A stretch of DNA of 64,000 bases, from assembly GCA_016744455.1 (NCBI GenBank), contig JADGEI010000002.1, forward strand, positions 62,001-126,000, given 5' to 3'. The first letter of the stretch is position 1. Each line of letters opens with the position of its first letter. The DNA is from Alcanivoracaceae bacterium (GTDB taxonomy: Bacteria; Pseudomonadota; Gammaproteobacteria; Xanthomonadales; Marinicellaceae). Shown piece after piece: positions 43,479 to 53,377 of this stretch. Both the position numbers and the translations under genes were made by a program. A model generated the notes under the pieces. It was not told the DNA's origin and ran no database searches. It saw only the letters and a list, made by a program, of their open reading frames with translations.

Positions 43479-46400
43479 CCACTTTGGCATTCGTCCAGGT
43501 GTCCATGGTGCACCCATAGCTTCGGCTTTGTTTTCAAAAATTAGCAAATCAGCTTCTATCATTTTAACGTCTTTTAAAATGACCGAGAATTCTGTCATGG
43601 CTATCTCAAGTGAAGTTTTAAATGTTCCAGCAATAGTGGATTGAGATTCAATAATGCTACCAAATATGCTAGATACGCGTTTTGACAATGACCAGGCAAC
43701 TGGTTCTTGACGGCTAGAAACAGTAGAGTCACCATTCAGTTTAATCTTCAATGCATGCAATCGTGCTTTAATAGCTAGCAACTCTTGAACATTTTCTTCA
43801 GAAGCTGAAGGCGTGAGTTGAATGGCTTTTTGTAAATAAGTTAAGCGAGAGCTAATTTCTCCAACTTTTCCGTTGACCCCATTAACAGCACGTTGTAATT
43901 CCGCCACTTGTTTTTGGAAAGCAAGAACCTGCGCAGGGTCTTTGGATATTTCTGGGCTGTTGTTCATTGATTTCAGAATGAATGGTTGTGGAGAACTCAT
44001 TGTCTCAAGTTGACCAAATTGGCGTTTCATCAGAGTCGCCGTATATTTTCCTGGTATTGCCAACGGTCCCATAGGATCTGATGCCCAATAAGGTACGAAT
44101 GCTGGTTTTATCAGATTGACTTTATCCGGCGCAGGGTATCTCATATCCCACTGAGTACGATGAAAACCTTTTTTATTATTTGCATTAACTCTAGAAACTG
44201 TTTGGCCTGTACTGTCTTTAATAACAAAAAATAGAGTGGGGGATTGTTCTTGGTCTTCTTTTCTCAGCTCATCCCATGAAGGATAGGCATTATCTCCTGC
44301 ATTCTTTTCAGTTTGTTTCTCTCTAGAACGACGCTGTTTTTTTAAAGATTTAAATTCATCTTTTAAGTAATAAGAAAATGTTGCGCCTAGTGGTGGGTTT
44401 TTAGCTGTGAAGAAATCACTGCCTGACGAGCCTTTCTCACGATCGTCAAAATGATCTCCCTCTATATATAACCAACTGTCTTTTATTGGAAACACTGTTA
44501 CATTAGATGTTTCCAAGTCATTGGTTTGACTTCTTAACGGAGTATAGTCATCAAGAATGTAAATGCCACGACCAAACGAGGCAATAATTAAATCATTTTC
44601 ACGGCGTTGAATTTCTAAATCTCGTACTGCAGTTGTTGGCAAATTATTAAGCTTATGCCATTTGCTGCCAGCATCTTGGCTAAAAAATACTCCAAATTCT
44701 GTGCCAACAAATAACAAGTTAGCATCAACATGGTCCTCTACGATAGTATGTACTGAACCTCTGCTTGGTAAATTACTACTAATGGACTTCCAGCTCTTAC
44801 CTTGATCTGAGGTTTTCATCACATACGGCTTAAAATCACCACGTTTATGGTTGTCAAATGTTGCATAAGCAATGTTTTCATTATGGTTTGAAAAAAGCAC
44901 ATCTGATACATAAGTCATATCAGGAACCTTGGCAAAAGATTTCACTGAATTCCACTCTTTACCGCCATTATTAGTGGTACTTATTACGCCATCATCACTT
45001 CCTACCATTATCAGGCCCGCTTGCTTTGGACTTTCACTAATGCCGATTATACTGCCATACATTGAAGTTGATTTGTTTTTAGCAATAGCATCAACGCTCC
45101 AAACTCGGTCCATTACTTTAAGCTTGTTACGGTCGACTTGCCGTGTCAAATCAGGGCTTATTATTCTCCATGAATCACCTCGATCATCGGATTGAAATAA
45201 TTTTTCAGCTGCATAAAACAAACGTGTATGCATGTGCGGGCTAATTAATAGTGGTGTATTCCAATTCCACTTATAGGCCTTTTCTCCGCTTTTAGGGTGT
45301 GGAGTAATATAAATACGTTCCATTGTACGTTTGTCATAACGTGCCAACCCACCGTATTGATACTGTGGGTAAATAGTGTTTGGGTCTTTGGGATCAATTT
45401 GTGATTCATAACCATCACCACCCAAAATGATATGCCAGTCCGCATTGGTAATACCATGAATAACAGTGGTTCTTGACGGTGCACATAATGAGTTATTATC
45501 TTGTGTTCCGCCACAGACATTGTAAAAAGGTTCAGCATTATCGGGTGTAACACGGTAAAACTGCCCAAGAGGTAAGTTACGAATATGGCGCCATGTTTGT
45601 CCACGATCAAAAGTTTCATAAACACCACCATCTCCACCGATATACAAATGTTCTGTATTGTCAGGATCAATCCACAAAGCGTGATCATCCACATGTCTAA
45701 ATTTATCAGACAACGGCTTCCACGTAATACCAGCGTCTTCTGAAACATTGGTAAATGTACTTAATGAATAGACACGATCAGCATTTTTAGGGTCGACCAC
45801 CAATTCATTATAATATTGTGGACTACTTGCAACATGGTTGGATTGCTTTTTGAAGGTCTGACCAAAATCGTTAGAAATATAGGTGCCTTGTTCTTTTTTA
45901 TTGGCTTCAATAATGGCGTAAATTCTATTAGGTTTGGTTAATGTGCCTGTTAAACCAATACGACCCATGTTGTCTTTAGGCAAACCTGTTGTGGTTTTTT
46001 TCCAAGTCTTACCTCCATCAGTAGTTTTATGAATAGCGCTCCCTGGACCACCATTAATCAGAACCCATACGTGGCGACGACGCTGATAACTACTTGCCAC
46101 TATATTGTCGGGATTATTGGCATCAACTACAAATTCATTTACACCAGAAAATTTATCAATTTTTAATATGCGTTTCCATGTTTTTCCGCCATCGCTAGTT
46201 TTATACAAACCACGATCTCCACCGTCGCTCCATAATGGGCCTTGTGCTGCAACCAAAACGGTGTCAGAATCATTTGGATTAATCCATATTTGTGAGATAT
46301 GTCCTGATTGTTTTAAGCCAACATTTTTCCATGATTTTCCTGCATCAACTGATTTATAAACACCATCACCATATGCAACACTTCGTTGTGCATTATTTTC

Positions 46401-46751
46401 ACCACTACCAACCCAGAGAATGTTTGGATTTTTTTGATCCATACTCATCGTTCCAATAGAGTAGGAACCTTGATGGTCAAATATAGGTTCCCAAGTTATG
46501 GTGTTATTGCTAGTTTTCCATAAATTACCAGCAGCAGTTGCTACGTAAAACTCATGTTTTTTCTGTGGATGAAAAGCAAAGTGCGAAATTCGTCCTGAAA
46601 TCATTGCAGGGCCAATATTTCTTAATGGCAAACTAGATAACGGGTGTTTTTCAGTATTTGTTTTTTTTGATTTAGCAATGGCTATAGAATTAAACCCAAT
46701 TAAACAGATGAGTGCAAATGTTCCGAAAGTGTTGATTGTTAATTTATTCAT
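43470..46751 (-). CDS. Secreted VPS10/sortilin-like BNR-repeat protein
   Basis: A 1093-residue protein; ATG 46751 gives a signal peptide (MNKLTINTFGTFALICLIGF), whereas the ORF extension to 46955 is non-coding in character. At least eight Asp-box/BNR repeats follow (for example YKSVDAGKSWK, YKTSDGGKTWK, FQSDDRGDSWR), forming one or two beta-propellers over about 40-700. The C-terminal part (about 720-1093) includes the helical segment AVNGVNGKVGEISSRLTYLQ. Proteins of this VPS10/glycosyl-hydrolase-like family are widespread in secreted proteomes of marine bacteria; the enzymatic role is not established. Confidence 0.87.
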   Translation of the reverse strand: MNKLTINTFGTFALICLIGFNSIAIAKSKKTNTEKHPLSSLPLRNIGPAMISGRISHFAFHPQKKHEFYVATAAGNLWKTSNNTITWEPIFDHQGSYSIGTMSMDQKNPNILWVGSGENNAQRSVAYGDGVYKSVDAGKSWKNVGLKQSGHISQIWINPNDSDTVLVAAQGPLWSDGGDRGLYKTSDGGKTWKRILKIDKFSGVNEFVVDANNPDNIVASSYQRRRHVWVLINGGPGSAIHKTTDGGKTWKKTTTGLPKDNMGRIGLTGTLTKPNRIYAIIEANKKEQGTYISNDFGQTFKKQSNHVASSPQYYNELVVDPKNADRVYSLSTFTNVSEDAGITWKPLSDKFRHVDDHALWIDPDNTEHLYIGGDGGVYETFDRGQTWRHIRNLPLGQFYRVTPDNAEPFYNVCGGTQDNNSLCAPSRTTVIHGITNADWHIILGGDGYESQIDPKDPNTIYPQYQYGGLARYDKRTMERIYITPHPKSGEKAYKWNWNTPLLISPHMHTRLFYAAEKLFQSDDRGDSWRIISPDLTRQVDRNKLKVMDRVWSVDAIAKNKSTSMYGSIIGISESPKQAGLIMVGSDDGVISTTNNGGKEWNSVKSFAKVPDMTYVSDVLFSNHNENIAYATFDNHKRGDFKPYVMKTSDQGKSWKSISSNLPSRGSVHTIVEDHVDANLLFVGTEFGVFFSQDAGSKWHKLNNLPTTAVRDLEIQRRENDLIIASFGRGIYILDDYTPLRSQTNDLETSNVTVFPIKDSWLYIEGDHFDDREKGSSGSDFFTAKNPPLGATFSYYLKDEFKSLKKQRRSREKQTEKNAGDNAYPSWDELRKEDQEQSPTLFFVIKDSTGQTVSRVNANNKKGFHRTQWDMRYPAPDKVNLIKPAFVPYWASDPMGPLAIPGKYTATLMKRQFGQLETMSSPQPFILKSMNNSPEISKDPAQVLAFQKQVAELQRAVNGVNGKVGEISSRLTYLQKAIQLTPSASEENVQELLAIKARLHALKIKLNGDSTVSSRQEPVAWSLSKRVSSIFGSIIESQSTIAGTFKTSLEIAMTEFSVILKDVKMIEADLLIFENKAEAMGAPWTPGRMPKWKK

Positions 46752-47018
46752 AATATTATTTTGTATATAGGATTTTGTTTCACTTATTTTATCAGAGTCT
46801 GAGATATAAATGGTTACTATTGAGGGTACACGATAAAAAAATCCAATGATGATGAATATTAAAGGCTTAAATTCTACAGCAAAAAAGTAGACAATAAAGG
46901 GCTTTGCATAACTCGAGGAAAGTGTAAAAAAGTTACTGAAGTTTTTTAACGTCAAAATAATTTCTTCCTTATTTAAAATTATGCATTGAATAAGTAGTGT
47001 GCCTATTAAAATTTATGC

Positions 47019-47024
47019 TTTAAT
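47019..47024 (+). promoter_or_regulatory. Extended -10 box 6 bases before the MATE start
   Basis: TGCTTTAAT (TG, one base, TTTAAT) is followed by AACCTT and the ATG at 47031. A start site would coincide with the ATG, giving a leaderless message. The rest of the 279-base gap (46752-47030) is AT-rich with no other feature recognised. Confidence 0.5.
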
Positions 47025-47030
47025 AACCTT

Positions 47031-48368
47031 ATGCAAGCACATTACACTGAAGGTTCTATTTATAAACACATTTTAGTCATGGCAACCATGTCTGCCATTG
47101 GGTTGTTATCCATTTTTGTGGTTGACCTAGTTGATTTGTATTTTTTAAGCCTGCTTGGTGAAATAGAGATGGCATCCGCTATTGGTTTTTCTGGTGTAAT
47201 ACTCTTTTTTACTGTGGCTATTAGTATTGGCTTGATGATTTCCATGGGGGCCTTGGTGGCAAAATCCATCGGTGCTAATAAAATTGATGCCGCCAAACAA
47301 TACACCGTTAATATTTTTGTTGTTTGTATTATTATTGGTAGTTTAATTGGTTTTAGTGTTTGGTTTTTTGCCGCAGACCTACTGTCATTAATGGGTGCCA
47401 AAGGTCGCTCACTAGAATTATCATCAACCTATCTTGGCATTATATTGCCTTCACTACCTATTTTGTGTATTGGGATGGCATCAGCCGGTGCATTACGTTC
47501 TGTCGGTGATGCCAAACAAGGCATGTTTGTAACTTTGGTTGCTGGAATTGTCAACGCAGTGTTAGATCCGATATTCATCTTTGTATTGGATATGGGTATT
47601 GCCGGCGCAGCATGGGCTTCTGTTTGTGCAAGAATTGCAATGATGGTTTATGCATTATTTTTTGTTATTAAGAAACACAACCTAATTGCCCGATTTAACT
47701 ATGCAAAATTTGTAGAGGACTTGTCTGACATTTCTAAAGTTGCTGTGCCTGCGGTGTTAACCAATATAGCCACACCAATTGGCAATGCTTACATCATGTT
47801 TGTATTGGCTGATTTTGGGGACTCTGCTGTAGCCGGTTTTGCCATCATTGGCCGTATATTACCAGTGGCGTTTTGTTTGGTTTTTGCCATTTCTGGGGCA
47901 GTTGGCCCCATTATTGGGCAAAATCATGGTGCAAGACTTTATGATCGCGTGAGGAAAACCATTAGTCAGTCTTTTATTATAATCATTGTTTATAGTCTGG
48001 TTGTTTCACTGGCATTATTTTTATTAAAGAACACCATTATTACCATGTTTAATGTTGATGAAAAGGCAGGGGAATTAATTTCACAGTTTTGTATTTGGAT
48101 CGCCGTTCTTACTATTTTTAGAGGGTTTTTGTTTGTTGCAAATGCCTGTTTTAACAACCTAGATAAAGCCAAACTATCGACTATTATGAATTTTGGGAAA
48201 GCAACCTTAGGCACAATTCCTTTTGTCTATTATGGAGCCAAATACTATGGTGCTTTTGGTATCATGTTATTTGAAGCCATCGGCGCACTTGTATTTGGCT
48301 TAATAGCGTCCTTTTTGGCCTTTAAGGTTGTTGACTTATTAGAACAAGAACATTTAGAGCACCACTAA
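47031..48368 (+). CDS. MATE family multidrug/toxin efflux transporter
   Basis: A 445-residue protein with twelve predicted helices arranged as two six-helix halves. Family features: the LVDLYFLSLLGE segment in helix 1-2, GGxxA-type spacing replaced by GLMISMGALVAKSIGA, and VAGFAIIGRILPVAFCLVFA in the second half. It exports cationic drugs or metabolites with Na+ or H+. It is monocistronic, and the opposing gene ends 22 bases downstream. Confidence 0.9.
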   Translation: MQAHYTEGSIYKHILVMATMSAIGLLSIFVVDLVDLYFLSLLGEIEMASAIGFSGVILFFTVAISIGLMISMGALVAKSIGANKIDAAKQYTVNIFVVCIIIGSLIGFSVWFFAADLLSLMGAKGRSLELSSTYLGIILPSLPILCIGMASAGALRSVGDAKQGMFVTLVAGIVNAVLDPIFIFVLDMGIAGAAWASVCARIAMMVYALFFVIKKHNLIARFNYAKFVEDLSDISKVAVPAVLTNIATPIGNAYIMFVLADFGDSAVAGFAIIGRILPVAFCLVFAISGAVGPIIGQNHGARLYDRVRKTISQSFIIIIVYSLVVSLALFLLKNTIITMFNVDEKAGELISQFCIWIAVLTIFRGFLFVANACFNNLDKAKLSTIMNFGKATLGTIPFVYYGAKYYGAFGIMLFEAIGALVFGLIASFLAFKVVDLLEQEHLEHH

Positions 48369-48389
48369 ACCGTTTTGCTAAACACTCCA

Positions 48390-50531
48390 TTAGTTATTTG
48401 TACAATTTGCTGGTAATTGAGACTGCGAAACACTACTAGTGCATTGCCATTCAATATAACCCTCAACCTCTGTCGGTGTTAACACTAACTGGTGCCCACT
48501 TAATCCAGAATCGTCTTTGTCGGTGAAATAAATAGTTATTTGACCATTTTTAGGGTTGTAAAGGTATTGCTTGGATTGATTAAAGCGTTCAGATATAAAC
48601 TCGGTATTTGGAAAAACACCTTTTTGGTAAAAATGTTCTTCTATCAAGACTTGTTCACTATGAGCGGAATATTTTTTTTCTGCAACTTTTGCTCTAAGAG
48701 TGTAATCTCGATAAGCAGGAATAGCGTAAGCCGCCAATACGCCTACAAATCCTATTGCCAAAAATGAATTTGAAGAAGAGGTGACTGTTTCCATTAAACT
48801 GTATTCGTAAGAAACTTTAAGTGTAAGGTTGTCGCTAGCCGAGTCTAAGGCGATACCGAACCTTCCAGAATTTGGTAAACCCATTTGTTGTGCTGTTGGT
48901 AGTTTAAACAAATCTACCTCTACTTTGGTTAAGTGCCCTAATATTAATAATGTGCTTAAATAAGTATGGTAGATATCTCTTGGTGCATCTTTAACTTCTT
49001 TGTTGTAGGCAAATATAGACTGTTTGTTATCAAGCCCATGGGTGTTGTTTAACCATGTGCTGAGTTTTTGCATATTATCACTATTGGCTCTATCTGCCAA
49101 AACTTGAGGAGAATAGGCTTGGATAAAATAGTCGCCTTGTTCTTGGTAAAACACATGTTGAGTATAGCCAAAAATTTGTTCCATTAAATCGGCTTTTTCC
49201 TCTTGTGGAAAAAGTTGTTGCTCAAATTGCTCGGTAGAAAAAATAGTGTGTTTGATTTCCACTCCAGCAAGTTCTCTCAACTGTGTTTTGGTTTTGAAGG
49301 CTTCTTCGATTTTTTCTCCAATTTTCGCATGTATGGCCGGATTTACAATTTTGCTAGCAAACCATGTACCAGAATCATCCGTTATAATTAGGAGTTTTTG
49401 GCTATACGCATTTATGGCATCGGCTAATGAAAACCCCAAAAACTTTTCAATTTTAACTATGTGTTCTTCAATTTTTTTTCGTTCTTTTTCTGCATCGGGT
49501 ATGAATTTAAGCACCAGTTCATAACCTTGTATAAACTGTTCTACATTTGGTATGACAATTTGCCAAACACTCCTAGGCGTTCCTGCTACATCAACGTCAA
49601 AGTTGCTAGCCACACGCGGTAAAAATTTTCTGAAACCAACATCGGGCATAGCCAACCTAAAAACAAATTCGCTTTTTCCGTTTTTAGCCGACGTACCTAA
49701 CCACAAATAACGAGCTTTATCGAGGCCCATTTGTTTGATTTTAGGCTGTTGGCTTGGTGGAATAAAACCTTTGTTTTGTTGATAAATTGCTTGAATATTT
49801 AACCAAATTTCTAGATTTTTTCCCGCTTGGTCTTGACTATCCTCGAAAGTAAATATGTGATCCAACTCTTTAGCGTGGTGATTTTGAGCTAACAAGCTCT
49901 CCAACTGTTTTTCTGAGGTAGTTAGTCCTGAGTAAAACGCTAATTTACCACTATTTTCATCATAAGAAATATATACTGGGGCCATCGAAACAATGAGCTT
50001 ACCTTTACCATTGGCATCTATAGGTTTACTAAGACTAACTTGTGAACCTGCTTGCTTAATTAGCGTACCCAAAATGCCATTTAACTGAGTGATTGAGGTG
50101 TCTTCTAAAGTTGTTGCGATCAACATATTAGGAACCATTGACCCATCTGTTGCATTAATGATAGCTATTTCCAGAGGTGATACCATGTTTTTTGCAACGA
50201 GCGCTAAAGGTGACTGAGCGCCTAGTGGAACAAATTTTGCAAAGCTATCTAACAACCCTTGTTTAAAAGCAGCAATTTGTTGTACGTGATTATCGCTGCT
50301 TTGTACTGGTTGCAAGACATCGTTTTTAGCTTCAAAAAATAGTTGCCATAAAGTTGGAATTCGTAAATAGGCAAAAGTATCTGCAGGCAACTTCTCTCGC
50401 ATCCAAGCGATATTTTCTACTTTTGTTTTGTGATACAACGGTTTTGAGCTGTGCTGTGGCGTGGGGTTATCACAGCCAGTTAAAAACACCAGTAGACTTA
50501 TAAAGGAAAACGTTATCAATTTTTGATTCAT
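48390..50531 (-). CDS. Lipoprotein with C-terminal type IV pilin-like domain
   Basis: A 713-residue protein. The lipobox LLVFLTGC at about residues 13-20 follows a signal helix. About 30-585 is a large exported domain with no family I can name firmly; it is somewhat like DUF3352-type proteins. From about 590 a pilin-like helix starts (FLAIGFVGVLAAYAIPAYRD then YTLRAKVAE), and the end has the pilin-style disulfide WQCTSSVSQSQLPANC. The prepilin leader and cleavage site (GFTLIE) are missing, so this is not a normal pilin subunit. It is coupled to the cvfB-like gene, with a 1-base gap. Confidence 0.8.
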   Translation of the reverse strand: MNQKLITFSFISLLVFLTGCDNPTPQHSSKPLYHKTKVENIAWMREKLPADTFAYLRIPTLWQLFFEAKNDVLQPVQSSDNHVQQIAAFKQGLLDSFAKFVPLGAQSPLALVAKNMVSPLEIAIINATDGSMVPNMLIATTLEDTSITQLNGILGTLIKQAGSQVSLSKPIDANGKGKLIVSMAPVYISYDENSGKLAFYSGLTTSEKQLESLLAQNHHAKELDHIFTFEDSQDQAGKNLEIWLNIQAIYQQNKGFIPPSQQPKIKQMGLDKARYLWLGTSAKNGKSEFVFRLAMPDVGFRKFLPRVASNFDVDVAGTPRSVWQIVIPNVEQFIQGYELVLKFIPDAEKERKKIEEHIVKIEKFLGFSLADAINAYSQKLLIITDDSGTWFASKIVNPAIHAKIGEKIEEAFKTKTQLRELAGVEIKHTIFSTEQFEQQLFPQEEKADLMEQIFGYTQHVFYQEQGDYFIQAYSPQVLADRANSDNMQKLSTWLNNTHGLDNKQSIFAYNKEVKDAPRDIYHTYLSTLLILGHLTKVEVDLFKLPTAQQMGLPNSGRFGIALDSASDNLTLKVSYEYSLMETVTSSSNSFLAIGFVGVLAAYAIPAYRDYTLRAKVAEKKYSAHSEQVLIEEHFYQKGVFPNTEFISERFNQSKQYLYNPKNGQITIYFTDKDDSGLSGHQLVLTPTEVEGYIEWQCTSSVSQSQLPANCTNN

Positions 50532-50532
50532 C

Positions 50533-51366
50533 TTATTTCACCAGTTTTATTTCATCTTTTGTAATAGTAATTAATTTTTGCTTGTATAAAGAACCCAAAG
50601 CTTTTTTATAACTGCCTTTGGAAACATTCCATTTTTGGTAAATTTCTGCTGGAGGGCTCTTATCTGTCATAGGAGAGACTCCGCCTTGTTGTTTTAGGTC
50701 ATTTAATATATTAGTAGCTAAGCTGCCTAGTTGTTGTGCATCTGGCAAGTTGAAACTAAGGTTGATTTTTTTGTCTGAACGAATTTCTTTGATATAACCT
50801 TTGAGTTTTTGACCCATGCGTATATTTTTAAAGACATCCGAATGATGAATTAAACCCAAATGCGTTTTATTAATTACGGCCTTAAAACCTAATTGTGATT
50901 TTCCACAGATTAGCAAATCCACCTGTTGCTTGACCTTAAAATTTGTGTTGTATTCGTTTAAATGTTTACTTAACTTTATTGAGCCCACTAGGCGTTTTGT
51001 GGCATTATCTTGGTACATGAAAACAGTATAGTACAAATCAGGATAAACCTTATATGATTGCTCAGCATAGGGAACCAATAAATCTTTTGGTAAACCCCAA
51101 TCAAAAAATGCCCCGTATTTATTAACATCCGCAACTTTTAAATAAGCGCATTCTCCTAACATTATTTTTGGTTTTTGAGTCGTAGCAATAGGCTCATCAT
51201 TGGTATCAAGATAAACAAACACATCAAGTTTTTGCCCTATGCGATAATCCTCTGGTAGGAATTTATTAGGGAGCAATATTGACCCCAATTGATCACCATC
51301 TAGTAGTACACCTTGATCGATAGCTTCTATGATTTCTAAACTGTTGTTTTTGCCCAATATTGCCAT
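50533..51366 (-). CDS. cvfB: CvfB-like S1 RNA-binding/winged-helix protein
   Basis: A 277-residue protein with three S1-like OB segments (about 60-200; ADVNKYGAFFDWGLPKDLLVPYAEQ is the clearest) followed by a winged-helix domain (about 215-277; YQKWNVSKGSYKKALGSLYKQ). This domain order matches CvfB/YitL, an RNA-binding regulator of virulence factors in staphylococci. The target RNAs here are unknown. A TATAAT box at 51394-51399 on the minus strand provides a promoter with a 28-base leader. The 51400-51518 stretch is otherwise plain. Confidence 0.88.
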   Translation of the reverse strand: MAILGKNNSLEIIEAIDQGVLLDGDQLGSILLPNKFLPEDYRIGQKLDVFVYLDTNDEPIATTQKPKIMLGECAYLKVADVNKYGAFFDWGLPKDLLVPYAEQSYKVYPDLYYTVFMYQDNATKRLVGSIKLSKHLNEYNTNFKVKQQVDLLICGKSQLGFKAVINKTHLGLIHHSDVFKNIRMGQKLKGYIKEIRSDKKINLSFNLPDAQQLGSLATNILNDLKQQGGVSPMTDKSPPAEIYQKWNVSKGSYKKALGSLYKQKLITITKDEIKLVK

Positions 51367-51393
51367 GTGTTGTTTTTATCTAATAATTATGAC

Positions 51394-51399
51394 ATTATA
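51394..51399 (-). promoter_or_regulatory. -10 box of the cvfB / lipoprotein-pilin operon
   Basis: TATAAT on the minus strand, preceded by GGG, lies 27 bases before the ATG at 51366. No clear -35 box is seen. Confidence 0.45.
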
Positions 51400-51518
51400 C
51401 CCATTCATTAAATTATTAATAGCACCCATTTGATTTCATCTTATTAGAACCTGGGACCAATCTTGTTTTAATTTAACCCTGATCCAAATAAGAATTAAAT
51501 ATGGTTATACATTTTAGG

Positions 51519-51524
51519 TATAAT
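51519..51524 (+). promoter_or_regulatory. -10 box 6 bases before the fieF start
   Basis: TATAAT is followed by GTCGGC and ATG 51531, with no Shine-Dalgarno sequence. This supports ATG 51531 over the upstream ATG at 51501 and suggests leaderless transcription of fieF-hemF. Confidence 0.6.
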
Positions 51525-51530
51525 GTCGGC

Positions 51531-52406
51531 ATGTCAAATCATGCTTTATTATTAAAACGCGTTACCTACGCTTCAGTCGTAACGGCAATCATTCTTATCA
51601 TTGTTAAAGCCTATGCATGGTACTTATCAGGATCTGTCGGAATTTTAGCCTCTTTGATTGATTCGTTAATGGATTCATTTGCTTCGCTTATAAACCTGTT
51701 TGCTGTGCGTTATGCCTTGCAACCGGCCGATGATGACCATCATTTTGGTCACGGTAAAGCAGAACCTTTAGCCGGGTTTGCTCAAGCTAGCTTTATTGCT
51801 GGGTCTGCCGTGTTTTTAATTTTTAACGCCATTAATCGTTTACAAAATCCACAAACGCTGAACCACAGTGATGTTGGAATATGGGTTATGGTTTTTTCAA
51901 TAATAATAACTTTACTGTTGGTTTTATATCAGAGGCATGTAGTTAAAATTACTAATAATTTAGCAATCAAGGCTGACTCTTTACATTATGTGACAGATTT
52001 GTTGACGAACTTCAGCATCTTAGTTGCTTTATTTTTAACATTAAAAGGTTATCTTTGGGCTGATGCTGTCTTTGCTATTGTTATCTCCTTGTATATTTTT
52101 AAAAGTGCTTTTGATATTGGTAATAGTTCTTTGCAACAGTTAATGGATAAAAAGCTTGATGAAGAAACTGAAAAATTAATACTTAATGCCATTGATCAAA
52201 CTGATGACATCTTAGGGGTCCATGATTTTAAAACCAGGCAATCAGGTAAAGATAAGTTTGTTCAATTTCACCTAGAATTAGATGATCGTTTTAGCCTTAT
52301 TCAGGCACACGCAATTGCCGATAAACTAGAGAACAAACTTGTTCAACTAATTCCCGATACTGAAGTAATTATTCACCAAGACCCAACAAAGGTAATAGAA
52401 AAATGA
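51531..52406 (+). CDS. fieF: FieF-type cation diffusion facilitator
   Basis: A 291-residue protein with six helices and a C-terminal cytoplasmic metal-binding domain. It is close to E. coli FieF: the zinc-site Asp pair in [17 protein letters not shown], then [20 protein letters not shown], and the second His/Asp pair in [10 protein letters not shown]. It exports Zn2+/Fe2+ in exchange for protons. ATG 51531 is chosen because the -10 box lies between it and the earlier ATG. The stop overlaps hemF (ATGA), tying metal export to haem synthesis. Confidence 0.92.
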   Translation: MSNHALLLKRVTYASVVTAIILIIVKAYAWYLSGSVGILASLIDSLMDSFASLINLFAVRYALQPADDDHHFGHGKAEPLAGFAQASFIAGSAVFLIFNAINRLQNPQTLNHSDVGIWVMVFSIIITLLLVLYQRHVVKITNNLAIKADSLHYVTDLLTNFSILVALFLTLKGYLWADAVFAIVISLYIFKSAFDIGNSSLQQLMDKKLDEETEKLILNAIDQTDDILGVHDFKTRQSGKDKFVQFHLELDDRFSLIQAHAIADKLENKLVQLIPDTEVIIHQDPTKVIEK

Positions 52407-53302
52407 ACGACTCTCAATTTAAGGCCGTGGTTGAATACCTGAAAGCTTTACAAGATACACTCTGTAAAAGCCTAGAAAAAATCGAAAAGTCCAACTCCTT
52501 TAAACAAGATGCATGGCATCACGACAATGGTGGTGGTGGCCGAACTCGTGTAATGCGTGGAAACCTTTTTGAATCTGCCGGCGTAAATTTTTCTCATGTA
52601 TTGGGTGATGAATTGCCTGGTTCTGCAACAGCTAAACGGCCTGAATTAACCGGTGCTGGCTTTGAGGCTTCTGGTGTTTCTTTAGTTATTCATCCTAATA
52701 ACCCTTATATTCCAACATCTCACGCCAATGTTCGTGTCTTTAGAACGACTGGAAATGAAAACAATAAGTGGTGGTTCGGTGGAGGCTTTGATTTAACGCC
52801 GTATTATCCTTTTGACGAGGATATCGTGCACTGGCACAAAACTGCCAAAGCAGCTTGCGACCCCTTTGGAAATGAAGTTTACACTAAGTATAAAACATGG
52901 TGTGATGAGTATTTTTTCCTAAAACATCGACAAGAAACTCGCGGTGTTGGCGGTTTGTTTTTTGACGACTTAAATGAATGGGGCTTTGACAAGTCTTTTG
53001 CCTTTATTCAGGCCATTGGTAGTGCCTACATTGATGCTTACCTACCCATTATAAAAAAACGAAAAGATACGCCTTATCTACAAAAACACAAGTCCTTTCA
53101 AAAATATCGCCGTGGTCGCTACGTAGAATTTAATCTTGTCTATGACAGAGGTACATTGTTTGGCCTTCAATCTGGAGGCCGTACTGAGTCAATACTTATG
53201 TCATTACCGCCAGAAGTTTCTTTTCGCTACAACTATCAACCTGAAACAGGTAGTGAAGAAGCACGAATTTATGATTATTTAAGGCCTAGGGATTGGATAT
53301 AA
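52403..53302 (+). CDS. hemF: HemF, oxygen-dependent coproporphyrinogen III oxidase
   Basis: A 299-residue protein with the family motifs [14 protein letters not shown]-equivalent [35 protein letters not shown], and [16 protein letters not shown] near the C-terminus. It converts coproporphyrinogen III to protoporphyrinogen IX in aerobic haem synthesis, upstream of the HemJ step encoded at the left edge of the window. A strong terminator follows. Confidence 0.97.
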   Translation: MNDSQFKAVVEYLKALQDTLCKSLEKIEKSNSFKQDAWHHDNGGGGRTRVMRGNLFESAGVNFSHVLGDELPGSATAKRPELTGAGFEASGVSLVIHPNNPYIPTSHANVRVFRTTGNENNKWWFGGGFDLTPYYPFDEDIVHWHKTAKAACDPFGNEVYTKYKTWCDEYFFLKHRQETRGVGGLFFDDLNEWGFDKSFAFIQAIGSAYIDAYLPIIKKRKDTPYLQKHKSFQKYRRGRYVEFNLVYDRGTLFGLQSGGRTESILMSLPPEVSFRYNYQPETGSEEARIYDYLRPRDWI

Positions 53303-53332
53303 AAAAGCCTAAATATAAAATTTAGGCTTTTT
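53302..53332 (+). terminator. Rho-independent terminator after hemF
   Basis: A perfect 13-bp stem AAAAAGCCTAAAT/ATTTAGGCTTTTT with loop ATAAA immediately follows the hemF stop codon. It is symmetrical enough also to end the convergent gene at 53378. Confidence 0.95.
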
Positions 53333-53377
53333 AAGAGGGAGACATTTACTGGTGCAAAAATCTTTAAAAGTTCATAA

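Noticed and set aside
44929..46359. Several open frames on both strands within the VPS10/BNR gene.
   Set aside because: They are shadows of a long gene with repeated BNR motifs and have no ribosome binding sites or family resemblance.
14255..46911. A 15-base string AAGGGCTTTGCATAA at 14255-14269 and again at 46897-46911, resembling insertion-sequence ends.
   Set aside because: No transposase, second end or target duplication is found at either place, and a shared 15-mer in 64 kb of AT-rich DNA is expected by chance.
46752..46955. N-terminal extension of the VPS10/BNR reading frame by 68 residues.
   Set aside because: The extension would place the signal peptide internally; ATG 46751 gives a clean signal peptide.
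51501..51530. Upstream ATG of the fieF frame.
   Set aside because: The -10 box TATAAT lies inside this extension, and the FieF family begins close to ATG 51531.
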